Shown here one piece after another: positions 48,401 through 59,302 of a stretch of 64,000 nt of DNA. Every line of letters begins with the position of its first letter. The stretch's first letter is position 1. This DNA is from Sinonovacula constricta. Taxonomy: Eukaryota; Mollusca; Bivalvia; Cardiida; Solecurtidae. Position numbers and translations under genes: made by a program. Below the pieces are notes generated by a model. It worked only from the letters and a program-made list of their open reading frames with translations, made no database searches and was not told the origin of the DNA. The DNA lies in contig CM017567.1 of assembly GCA_007844125.1 (NCBI GenBank), forward strand, positions 42,739,562 through 42,803,561, given 5' to 3'.

Positions 48401-50655
48401 AAGTGTCATGCTATGCTCACACATGCTGACTGTTAACCTAAGTGTCATGCTATGCTCACACATGCTGACTGTTCACCTAAGAGTCATGCCGAGCTCACTC
48501 ATGCTTACTGTTTACCCAAGTGTCATGCAGTGCTCACACATACTGACTGTTCACCCAAGTGTCATGCTATGCTCACACATGCTGACTGTTTCTCCCAAGT
48601 ATCCTGCCGTGCTCACACATGCTGACTGTTCACCCACGTGTCCTTCAGTGCTCAGACATGCTGACGGTTCTCCCAAATTTCATGCCGTGCTCACACATGC
48701 TGACTGTTCACCCAAGTGTCATGTCGTGCTCACACATGCTGACTGTTCACCCAAGTGTCATGTCGTGCTCTCACATGCTGACTGTTCACCCAAGTGTCAT
48801 GCCGTGCTCACACATGCTGACTGTTCACCCAAGTGTCATGCCGTGCACACACATGCTGACTGTTCATGGAAGTGTCATGCTATGCTCACACATGCTGACT
48901 GTTAACCTAAGTGCCTTGCCGTGCTCACATATGCTGACTGTTCACTCAAGTGTTATGCCTTGCTCACACATGCTGACTGTTCACCCAAGTGTCATGCCTT
49001 GCTCACACATAATGACTGTTAACTTGAGCATTCTACTGTGATAACACATGCTGACTGTTAACTTAAGCATTCAGCCGTGCTCACACATGCTGACTGTTCA
49101 GCCAAGTGGCATGCCTTGTTCACACATGCTGACTGTTCACCCAAGTGTCATGCCGTGCTCACACATGCTCACTGTTTACCCAAGTGTCATACAAAGCTCA
49201 CACATGCTGACTGTTCACCTAAAGGTCATGCCTTGCTCACACATGCTGACTGTTCACGCAAGTGTCATGCAGTGCTCACGCATGCTGACTGTTAACCTAA
49301 GTGTCCTGCCGTGCTCACACATGCTGACTGTTCACCGAAGTGTTATGCCTTGATCACACATGCTGACTGTTCACCCATGTTCCATGCCTTGCTCACATAG
49401 GCTGACTGTTAACTTGGGCATTCTGTCGTATTAACACATGCTGACTGTTAACTTAAGCATTCAGCCGTGCTCACACATGCTGACTGTTCACCCAAGTGTC
49501 CTGCCGTGCTCACACATGCTGACTGTTCACCTAAGAGTCATGCCGAGCTCACTCATGCTCACTGTTTACCCAAGTGTCATGCAGTGCTCACACATACTGA
49601 CTGTTCACCCAAGTGTCCTGCTATGCTCACACATGCTGACTGTTTCTCCCAAGTATCCTGCCGTGCTCATACATGCTGACTGTTCACCCAGGTGTCCTTC
49701 CGTGCTCACACATGCTGACGGTTCTCCCAAATTTCATGCCGTGCTCACACATACTGACTGTTCACCCAAGTGTCATGTCGTGCTCACACATGCTGACTGT
49801 TCACCCAAGTGTCATGTCGTGCTCACACATGCTGACTGTTCACCCAAGTGTCATGCCGTGCTCACACATGCTGACTGTTCACCCAAGTGTCATTCCTTGC
49901 TCACACATAATGACTGTTAACTTGAGCATTCTGCCGTGATAACACATGCTGACTGTTAACTTAAGCATTCAGCCGTGCTCACACATGCTGACTGTTCAGC
50001 CAGGTGTCCTTCCGTGCTCACACATGCTGACGGTTCTCCCAAATTTCATGCCGTGCTCACACATGCTGACTGTTCACCCAAGTGTCATGTCGTGCTCACA
50101 CATGCTGACTGTTCACCCAAGTGTCATGTCGTGCTCACACATGCTGACTGTTCACCCAAGTGTCATGCCGTGCTCACACATGCTGACTGTTCACCCAAGT
50201 GTCATGCCTTGCTCACACATAATGACTGTTAACTTGAGCATTCTGCCGTGATAACACATGCTGACTGTTAACTTAAGCATTCAGCCGTGCTCACACATGC
50301 TGATTGTTCAGCCAAGTGCCATGCCTTGCTCACACCTGCTGACTGTTCACCCAAGTGCCATGCCTTGCTCCCACCTGCTGACTGTTCACCCAAGTGTCAT
50401 GCCGTGCTCACACATGCTCACTGTTAATTTGTGTATTCTGACGTGCTCTCGCATGCTAACTGTTATCTTGAGTATTCTGACGTGCTCTCATATGATGACT
50501 GTTAACTTGAGTATTCTGACGTGCTCTCACACGCTAACTGTTAACTTGAGCATTCTGCCGTGCTCTCATATGCTTACTATTCACCTAAGTGTCCTGCCGT
50601 GCTCTCATACGCCGGATGTTTGTTAACTTGAGTGTTCTTCTTTGCTCACACGTGC
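39478..50655 (+). repeat. 39-bp minisatellite, about 286 copies
   Basis: Unit: ACATGCTGACTGTTCACCCA, AGTGTCATGCCGTGCTCAC. The period is exactly 13 codons, so two plus-strand frames stay open across many units, reading MLTVHPSVMPCSH or HADCSPKCHAVLT (up to 375 aa at 41476-42603). The third plus frame has a stop in each unit. A variant pair containing TTAACTTGAGCATTCTGCCG then TTAACTTAAGCATTCAGCCG recurs near 41058, 43165, 43592, 44252, 46874, 47149, 49020, 49918 and 50230 and closes the open frames. Around 44431 and 47321 a long stretch is duplicated at an offset of 2890 bp. No start context, promoter or unique domain flanks it, so I treat it as non-coding. Confidence 0.95.
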
Positions 50656-50707
50656 TAAATTTTAGTGTTTAATTACAATTCTGTGTCTGCCTCTTCTACT
50701 AATATGA

Positions 50708-51012
50708 CTCTGACCTTGAAGCGCAATCGGTAGGGCGTCGCCTGCAGGCCCGGGAGGTCCGAGGTTTAACCCAGACCACGACATCCCAATATCGATAAAG
50801 ATAGAAATGGTGCAGTCCCTTGATAACGTTTAAATAAATATAAGACTGGTCTGTCCGTTGTCAGAATAATGCGACTTGGTGTGGTATCATGCCAGGTGTT
50901 CCCGGCATGCTATACACAGTGAAGGCAGCGTCATATCTTCTACAAGTGGACACCATTTCTTAATAACTGAAATACTGTTGGTGGAAGATAATCCGAAAAA
51001 AAAAATATATAG
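50708..51012 (+). mobile_element. tRNA-derived SINE
   Basis: The tRNA-like head at 50711-50783 has an A-box-like AGCGCAATCGGTAGGGCG, an anticodon-arm-like region and a degenerate B box GGTTTAACCC. A body follows with GTCAGAATAATGCGACTTGG and a hairpin CATGCC/GGCATG at about 50889-50909, ending in an A-rich stretch near 50995-51008. This body resembles what I recall from mollusc tRNA SINEs; that recollection is not verified. It starts about 50 bp beyond the 39-bp array. Confidence 0.6.
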
Positions 51013-54000
51013 CGAGGAAATAGGCTTGAGGTGTAAATAAATAAAATATTAATATCCGGCATATAAATTAGCAACACCGCTAAAGATAAAAATGCATTCT
51101 GTTATCTTAACCTTCTTTTTTAGCCCCCATTCTTTACTTACTGCAATATAACTGCAGTCTTCGTCGTGCCATTACGTTAACTGCTTCTTATATTGCACTC
51201 GTGTGGTAAATTCGTCGTAAATTAAATCTCCTGGAGCGATTTATCGGTGGTAGCACACTATAGACCTGGTACAGAAGAAGCATGCGGTTAGTGGTATTCA
51301 CCGTAATCAGGGCTGTTAGCGCAAATGGTTCATCGTTTTACATAAGAATAGTACTGTTTATTTATAAAATAAAAAGTAAAGCTATTGCCGAACTGGTTTC
51401 TTATCGTGAATTATTTATTAAATATTGTTGGGCAGAAAGTTATTTAAAAAAGGGTCATTTTGTTATGCATTGTTTTCAAAGGCTAATTATACTTAAAAGT
51501 TATAAAGTATTTCCATTAGCATACAGTCTATTCAGTAAATTAAGCTATGGAGAAGACCGAACATTTACCGAAGAATTTCTCTCATGTATTGCATGTGTGC
51601 TCACCAAAGACAAATATGCATAGCTTAAAGGTTCTTTGAAAGACAGTTATCCATAGCCTTTACAATATACATGTAGTTTGTATCACTAATCCAAAATGTA
51701 GAGATATCCTCATATTTTTGCTATATTCAATTTGTTATGACGTATGTAGTCGTCTTATTATAGGACAATGCGATATATACAACAAAAGAGTGTAGGTACT
51801 GTTAGAAAAGCCTACTGTTATCTACTGTGGTCTTTCTTACACAGAAATATATGCTTTTACAAACATACCTTGTCTACTTGTTACTTCTATCAAATTTAAC
51901 TGTTTTTACATTGTTTTATATAACCCAATTTGGCTCAAATAAAAATACACGTCCCAACGTAACACCTGCTGGTATAAATTGTCTCAGTGTGTGTCACTTC
52001 ACGTGAAAGGGGTTGTTCTGAGAAATAAAAAATGAGCGCAACATATTCTATGCAAAGAAGAGTCATTCAACCCTTTGTTTGATGGAATGTCCGTCGGAAA
52101 TATGCTATTGTTATTACTTGAGAAACGTGATTTCATTTGTTCTTTAACAACTGTTCGTGTGCTTCGTTTTTATTTATTTTCAAATTTGTACCGATTTGTA
52201 TCGAGTAGTTCCAAACAAATGGGAGATTACTTAAGATCAAGAAGTGAACAAGTCTTTTTTGTCTAAGAGAAAACAATGTTGTGATAACTTTTTATGATAG
52301 ATATATGTTTAATCACAGTAATTGTTAAAGTGATGTGTTAAAGGTTATCCAAAAGACGCCACCTACCCCGGGAGAGCGTTCAGCCAGATGTAAGCATGTT
52401 TATCTCTAGGGGAAGCTTCCAGCTTTATTCGCATCGAGTTAACACAATGATGTCACTGTTGGTAGTTATTATGACAATTTGGGGTTAAAGATTGAAGAAT
52501 TCCCATCATTAACATCTACATGAGGTGTGCACGCTGATGGCACTCGACATGCTGGGTTTCCCCTGCAGGGCGACAGATAACATTGGTTATTGGCGCTCTT
52601 ATCAAATCATCGTAATTGTTTCACGCGGCCTATTAATTTCAACAAATGTCGATACCTGTGCTTCCACATGGAAATTAGGCAGTGTGTAATATGATGGTGG
52701 TTTCCGAACGAGCAGTACGAATGATGGTAGTGATGGATTATGCTGAGGAATCTTGCTGCCCCAACTCCTGCTGCATTTTCGTAATAATTGTTATTATAGT
52801 TATTTCATTGAAAAATGGTGTTGTAATGGCTTATAACCCTTACTTATATCCCGACCGAAGCGCAACGAATTTATGAAATGAAGCTGAAATATGTAGAAAG
52901 GTTGTTGTTGTAGTCGAATGATAAAACTGCGCAACAGTTCAACTTAGCATCGCGTTTATTGAGTACAATTTTCGAAATAGGGCTTATAAAGGTTCTAGCA
53001 GGGATTTAGCATAAATGTTCTTTGGTCTGTCCATTCCATTGCTGTATCTTCCATTGCTGTATCTTTTCCATGTCTCCTATACTCTATTGTCCTATTACGG
53101 ATTTCAGAAGATTGTGTTAAAATGTTTAAAGTTAAATGTCAGTTAGATTGGATGTCGTTTTCATGAGTCAAATCATATTTGTAGTAAAACATATATTAAA
53201 TTTTGCTCCTGCATTTATGGTTTGCATCCATGCTTGTCTTGCAGTGGTAATTGTGTTGGGTTATCAAGTAAGCATTTGCATGTTGGAAGGCTGAACGTTT
53301 TGCTGTCATAGTTTCTTATTCACATGAAGAGTCTGATTCCTGCCGGAAATCAAGACAGAGAAAGCCATCAGAAAGTACTAGTGGTGGTATTTGTTATTGA
53401 TGGATCGAAAACGATTTCAAAACTAATAGGATCAAGCCAGCAACAGTTAACGTTTTATAGCTAAATATATGCAGTTAAAACAATTTTATCATGCCACTAT
53501 TTTTGTCATTATTCTTTACAGACCCCTTTTCCTAACATCATTAACATTCTGAACATCTAATTACAGGCCTGTTTCTTGTCTCGATATCACAAGATTTCTG
53601 GATGTAGATGATCTTTTTACCATACTTCGAATAAATGCACGAGCCAATGGCCTAACTCTTAATTAGAAGGTAAGCGCGCGTCTGTCTGGTACGCTATAAT
53701 TATCCCACAGTTTGGGATCTTGTTCCCTATTATAACAAACATATGCTAATTTGTTTCGATTACAATATCCATCTGGTCAACATGAACATGATCTGAATGT
53801 CTGGTACCTAAACGTGGCATTCATCCATATTTCTGCAGCGGTTACTTATATACAATAGCATCAATAACAAAAGGAAACAATTTGAAAAAGACCCCCCCAC
53901 ACACCCACACCCCACACACACACCCCAACACCCACCCCCCACACCCCCCACACCCCCCACACACCCCCCCCACACTAAAAACAACAGTAAAATAAATAGC

Positions 54001-54179
54001 ATACACTTTAGTAATTAAAATAAAATGTGACTCTAGTTAGTGTCTTATAAAATGTGGCAATTGTCACAGAAATTAAGACTGTATAATACAGCTAGTAAAA
54101 TAATTAGGATATATGTCATTTGTTTTTAAATTAATTAGTTATTGATGTAGCAAACGAGAAAAAAGTTCAGGTTAAACAC
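51013..54179. other. Unique spacer without a recognisable gene
   Basis: ORFs at 51282-51623 (113 aa), 52075-52266 (63 aa) and 52682-52876 (64 aa) match no family I know and have ordinary AT-rich composition. The stretch 52340-52680 is richer in GC than its surroundings and contains CCCCGGGAGAGCG and CACGCGGCC phrases; it could be a conserved non-coding or exon-like patch, but nothing specific supports that. Confidence 0.5.
53889..53976 (+). repeat. C-rich CA/CCCA microsatellite
   Basis: ACCCCCCCACACACCCACAC and related phrases. The glycine-rich minus-strand ORF here (53808-54002) is an artefact of this tract. Confidence 0.9.
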
Positions 54180-54189
54180 TCACATGTGT

Positions 54190-57100
54190 AAATTAAAACA
54201 GGCAAGAATTTTTCTTATGAAAATAAATGCATAATGTTTTAAATATTTAGCTATTATGATTGTTAAATAGTTCTTTAAATTTAATTATATTTGGGTACTG
54301 ATAGAAGTACATGGGAATGTAATTTTCTATGAGGTGACGGAAAGCTCGACATAAAAGGAAATAGTGCATTTCATCGCCAATGTCGTTTGAGTTACAAAGT
54401 TGACATTTTCTATCATTGATCTGTTATATTTACATTTTTTTCCAACAGCAAGTAGTGGTAAGCTGTTCTATATTTTATGAGTGTGTTAATCTTTCTTTTG
54501 AAGTGAAAGCAGATAGTGATCAAGTTCATTTTAAATATTAATTATAACTATTATTATAACGTTATTTTAAATATTGAATAATTAATTCCTTTTGTAGAGT
54601 TTTGGTGTGAAGCCAATTTTGTTTGTATTGATCAATGAGATTTTGTTTTACTATGTACGTTATATTTCTGTTTTGTATTGTGTATTGATATTGCCAAATA
54701 CCAGTCTACCTACCTCGTTAAATATGTTGATATTGTTTATCCATTTAGACTGGAAGTTTGGTATTTTTAGCATTGAATAATACATGCTGTAAGAGGGTTT
54801 ATTAGCGTTACCAGTTATTAAGCTATTTCAAAACCCAACCATTCTACTTTTAATAATAATACTTAAAGGATATCTACCAAGCTCTGCTCTTAACATAAAC
54901 AATGGTGTGTTTTCGCTAAATTTGGTGATATGTCTTAAGAATCTTGAGTGAACTTGCTCAATAATGTTTGAGTTATTATATCCCCAAACTTCACAGTTTA
55001 TGTCAGAATTGGGACTATGGTATGATCAAATAATTTAAGTATCAAATCCACAGGTTAGTCAATATTACTTATTCTAGTGTTTAGAAAATGTAGTGCCTTT
55101 TCTGCTTGTTCAACTATGGACTTTCTTGTTTTATTAAAATAACACGACTTTGAAAAATATATTCCTAAATATTTGTAGCAGTCTAATATTTCTAGGTTAT
55201 TTCCACGTAAAATATAATGTATAGTGTTGCGAACTCCAAAATCAACAATTTTGTTTTATCCATATTAATATTTAGCTAACATGTTTTACAGTAGGTAAAA
55301 AAATCATCAATACATTTTTGTAGAGAAGTCATATTAGCTGCTATTAGGATGGTATACAAAAGTGTAAAAATCTGAACTAATGGTAAAATTTCTGTAGTGA
55401 AGTTGTTCAGGATGATTCCTGTATTATCCTTGACTAATAAAAAATCTTCTTAATAATAAAGAAAAAAGAGAAAATACTATACGTGAAAGGTTTTCTTCTT
55501 GCCTTACTCCAATGTTGCACATACAATATTCTGATTATAAATAATAAGGTTCTTTCTCTTTGTCTTTATTTACATTAAGTATTTGCATACAGGATTTTAT
55601 ATTTTGGTACATGTTAAATATAGTTTTGAAAAAGTTGCCTGAAATATTATAGCTTAGAAGTAGAAAGAATGGTGAGTGTCCTGTAATTGTTCGGGTCTGG
55701 TGAGTCACGTTTGTTTTTGTAAATGGGTATGATTATTCCATATGACCAATTTGATGGGATACAAATAGATTGAGGATCATATTGAAGTAGTTTACATATA
55801 GTGGAAGCATTTTTTTCTGAAGATTGCTTTATATACTCGTTTATAACTTTATCCATACCAGATGATTTATTATTTTCGAAGTTCTGATGCATTTGTGTAT
55901 TTCTTTTAAAGTACGATTGATTCTTTTCATTTAGCAATTTGTTTTCTATTTAAAAGTTGTCATTTCGATATTTTATTGTGCTCAAGTTTTTTTATTGGTT
56001 AAATGAAGACTCTAAATCTGGTTGCTTGACTTGTTTTTTACTTTTTTATTTTTTAAAACTCTCCAATAGTCCTTTGGCTGCTTACTGCACACTTTACCTA
56101 ATATTGATTCATTTTGTTTCTTACGTCTATTTATATACTTGTATATTTGTAATTTTTGTAGCACATATGAGGTGATATTTATTTTCTGCGATGTGATGTT
56201 TTGCACAGCGTTTTCTTGCTTTATTATACAATTTCTCTGCCCTGTTACAATTTGTCCCAAGCCATTTAGACTTTTTCTGTGTTTCATAAGTCAATATGGG
56301 TTAAGTGCTAAATATCTTTTCAGCATTTGTTACTAACAGTTTTGATAATTGTTGTGCAATATTATTTATATTTTCTTGTGTTATATTTCGACTGTTTGTG
56401 ATATATGTTAGTGTACTTTTTTAATTGTGTTGTATATATGCTATTTACATACAGTTGTTGTTCGTCTAAGTCGCAGGATGGTTTGTTTTGTAAGTCACAT
56501 TTTAGAACTGAGTGTCCATCTGAATATATATCATCAAGGTCTTCAATTTGGAATTTTGTTATCATGTTGTAGGCTTTGATAGAGCATAAATAATAGTCAA
56601 TGGAAGATACACCTCTAAAATTAATGTTACCAGAAGTGATATGTGGAAATCTGCCATTAACCATCAAAAGGCTAATGTTTTTGCATATGCTAATTAGACT
56701 GTAACCGTGATTATTAACATCTTTGTCTATTGTGTATCTCTTTAGCGAAATATTATATGATTTCATTAAATAATCCTGGTCAACAAATTCTACAAGATCA
56801 AGGTCAGATTCAAAGTGATTGTGCAAAAAATAATCTGATGACATGAAGTCCTCTTAATTTGAAGTTCTTGCACTAAAATTCACGCATAACAATATGTATT
56901 CAAATTCAGCAGGTTTAAGTGAAATTTCATTTTTTAGAATGTCTTGTTCATCATTGTTATAAAATCTTGAATATAGGTGGAATGTAGAAACATCCAGACA
57001 GACAGAATATTTTCATAAAAACTTGTACAATTGGAGAAATTGATCCATAAAACATAGTTATGAAAAGATGTAAGGACTGATATATGAGACATTAGTTCAT

Positions 57101-57313
57101 CTTTCACAAAGGCTCCAATTCCTCCTGACTTTCGATGATACTTTTGGGTCCTTGGTTTATTTATAAAAGTATAAGTTGGAAAAGTTATTTGGTCAAATTG
57201 ATCTAGTCTCTGTCACGAAAAGAATATCATAGTTGTACAGAAAACTTTAAAAGTCTGGAAATTGTGCACGGTGTTTTAAGCCACAAACATTAATACACGC
57301 TGTTTTTATTTTC
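54190..57313 (-). pseudogene. LINE ORF2: endonuclease plus reverse transcriptase, decayed
   Basis: Endonuclease start near 57313 (KIKTACINVCGLKHRAQFPD, then ILFVTETR). The usual GDFNART phrase is altered to CVNFSART near 56880. The C-terminal part, 56844-56362, is open and holds NVNNHGYSL-like and NGRFPHITSG, GVSSIDYYLCS and YSDGHSVLKCDL phrases. A linker (56287-56012; KDYWRVLKNK) precedes the RT, whose first part is open at 55937-55647 (NNKSSGMDKVINEYIK, WSYGIIIPIYKNKRDSPDPN). Farther on, GVRQEENLS (about 55500) and KYLGIYFSKS (about 55160) are readable between stops. The active-site phrase reads LLYTILIAANM at 55360-55330: family members have Ala-Asp-Asp after the Tyr, so those three codons are missing. 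The end (about 54420-54190) has CKLCNSNDIGDEMHYFLLC, a Cys/His motif common at LINE C-termini. Confidence 0.82.
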
Positions 57314-57322
57314 AGTGCATGT

Positions 57323-58310
57323 TTAGGATTTTCCCCGTTTTCCTAATATGTATTTTTGACCATGGTAAGGTTTTTGTTTGATGTTGGTTTCTCTGGGTAC
57401 TGCATCTCTTTTAGTGGTTGTTCTTTTGCGTGGATTCTTCACTCTGCTTGTTGGGGATATGTTCTGTCCGTGTTTTGTGACACTATTGTTTCCAGCAAGC
57501 GAATGCTTAATTGGAGTAGGTTTAAGTTTTCTCTGGGCATGGATCTGAGATTCAAGTTGTCTCAAAGCTTGGCTATGCTCATCTGCTCTAGTATAGTCAT
57601 CAACATCTGTCACATCAGAGTTGCTATCTAAAATGGTGCTGCTTTGGTCCATTTCCATATGGTGTGGTGACGCCGATGTTTTTGGGTGTGTTGTGTGATT
57701 GTGCTGTGTTGTGTTGCTCTGTCCGTAGGTGAGTGGCGTTTTACCGATGCGAGTTTGTCTCAAAATTTTGACGGAAAGGCAATGTGCACCGATTGATAGT
57801 CAACTTGAGCTCTCTTATAGTCATTCCATAGCCGTGAACGTGCTTGCACAATCTCCTTAGGGTAGTCCCGGTTGATGCCGTATGGTTTATTCTTGAAAAT
57901 GATGCGCTGGGGACAGATTAAGGTCAATGTCTCGGTGATCTCTGAAACAGACTCTAAGTGCTCTATATTTTCGATCGTTCGATGACGCGGCGCGTCCTGG
58001 CTGCTGGGGTCAATATCAAGATGATCTCGGAGAAAAGAGTTAATAATCTGTGTGCCATCTTCATTCAACAGGGCCTCAGGAATACCTCTGAATATTAAGT
58101 TGTTGCGACGAGCTCTTGATTCCGCATCTATAGATTTGTACTCTAGAACCAGAATTCTGCGCTTATTCTCATTGTTGTCATGACAAATGTCACTCATCTT
58201 TTGCTCTAAAAGTAGCAGCTTTCTGTCAAATACCTCCACCCTTGTCAGCATGTCGAACATTTTAACAAGTTTATCATCTGTAGGCAACTTTTAAAATCCT
58301 CGGTAGACAT
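57323..58310 (-). pseudogene. LINE ORF1 protein, two frameshifts (about 329 aa)
   Basis: It probably starts at the ATG at 58310-58308 (CCGCCATG; MSTEDFK), with a one-base loss shortly after that moves the frame to LPTDDKLVKMFDMLTRVE (from 58287). It continues with a coiled-coil-like stretch (DRKLLLLEQKMSDICHDNNE), then ESRARRNNLIFRGIPEALL, the signature of the L1-type ORF1 RRM-like domain, and a C-terminal domain ending DYPKEIVQARSRLWNDYKRA. A second one-base difference near 57760 separates the last 146 residues, a polar Lys/Thr/Ser-rich tail (NPRKRTTTKRD). In relatives such proteins bind the element RNA and act as nucleic-acid chaperones. ORF2 follows directly on the same strand. Confidence 0.8.
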
Positions 58311-58330
58311 GGCGGGTTTATAAGTAGATT

Positions 58331-58701
58331 TTCTGTCTAGTGTCACATGATGCTCGTTCCTTCTAGACTATATTTAAATATATAATATATATAATATTTA
58401 AAGATATAGCAAAACTGTCATTTTATAAATATAAATGTAAGTGTGCGCGAATTTTAAATCGATCTTAAAACAAAAAGCAAAACAAAAACCATCAAAAACA
58501 AAACAAAACAAAGACAGCAACAAAACGTTATCTACAATTTTGAAACAAAAAGGCTGTTGATCATATTTATACGAATGCATCTTGACAGTTGTGTAATAAA
58601 ATGGTCATATTTATGAATACTTATCAGTAAAAGTGAGTCAGTCACAGTTTTGCATCTTTTAAAAGAAATTCTGCAACAACTTAAAACTTCATCAAATATC
58701 A
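58331..58701. other. AT-rich spacer with A/C-rich tract
   Basis: Contains AAAACAAAAAGCAAAACAAA-type low-complexity DNA at about 58466-58515. No gene seen. Confidence 0.6.
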
Positions 58702-58884
58702 ATGTATACGGAGTCGAAATGTACCATGGACCAATAATGTATACGGAGTCGAAATGTACCATGGACCAATAATGTATACGGAGTCGAAATGTACCATGGA
58801 CCAATTATGTATACGGAGTCGAAATGTACCATGGACCAATAATGTATACGGAGCCGAAATGTACCATGGACCAATTATGTATAC
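58702..58884 (+). repeat. 35-bp tandem repeat, 5 copies
   Basis: ATACGGAGTCGAAATGTACC followed by ATGGACCAATAATGT, starting at 58706, 58741, 58776, 58811 and 58846. The copies are almost identical; the fifth has GCC for GTC. ORFs of 60-90 aa through it on the minus strand are artefacts. Confidence 0.95.
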
Positions 58885-59302
58885 ATGAATATGATTTTCT
58901 TCTCCAAACACGACATTGTACATCGGTTAAGAGAATCATGCGTCGCGACGTTTTGCAATATGTAAAATACTTAAAACTACGCACGCAGCAATATACGAAA
59001 TGATGATACATGTGAACGCAATCTTTAAACAGACACTGACTGTCTCGATCGAGACGCAATCATTTAAATGAAACTGAAGAGCCGATTGGGTCATGTTCAA
59101 ATACAGAAAGATGTCCAAGCATCTTTTAAACGTGCAAAAATAGAAGTAGTCAACCATTGACCAAGATATGTACGACATCCAACAAAAGAGGAAAACACAA
59201 GTGGAGAAAGTCAGGCTGCGATTGTCGTTAAGTTTGCTGTCACGACAACCATACATAAGGCACACATTCTTACAGTGATGCAGGTATGTGATCAGTATTT
59301 GT
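58885..59302. other. Short unique spacer
   Basis: No repeat recognised; a 109-aa minus-strand frame at 58936-59265 has no known domain. Confidence 0.55.

Larger units (their letters stand above)
54180..58330 (-). mobile_element. Decayed, nearly full-length non-LTR retrotransposon (LINE)
   Basis: Reading the minus strand from about 58330: a short 5' leader, ORF1 (58310-57323), ORF2 (about 57313-54190) with AP-type endonuclease, reverse transcriptase and a C-terminal Cys/His segment, then a short 3' region. The order and combined length (about 4.1 kb) fit a two-ORF LINE with an APE endonuclease. Many frameshifts and stops make it inactive. The clade is not clear by eye. I did not find convincing target-site duplications. 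Confidence 0.85.

Noticed and set aside
39607..50626. Dozens of ORFs of 60-375 aa of MLTVHPSVMPCSH or HADCSPKCHAVLT type as a Cys-rich repetitive protein family
   Set aside because: They are the two open frames of a 39-bp satellite; both frames vary equally by eye, end at random variant units, and have no leader, promoter or unique domain.
158..50655. CENP-B box (TTCG....A..CGGG pattern) in the satellites, which would link them with the CENP-B-like gene
   Set aside because: I looked at the consensus units of the 87-, 54-, 58- and 39-bp repeats and found no match.
51282..51623. 113-aa ORF as a gene
   Set aside because: No known motif, AT-driven residue composition, and no conserved neighbour.
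53808..54002. Glycine-rich minus-strand ORF
   Set aside because: Produced by translation of the C-rich CA/CCCA microsatellite.
57356..57631. 91-aa plus-strand ORF
   Set aside because: Antisense shadow of the LINE ORF1 C-terminal region.
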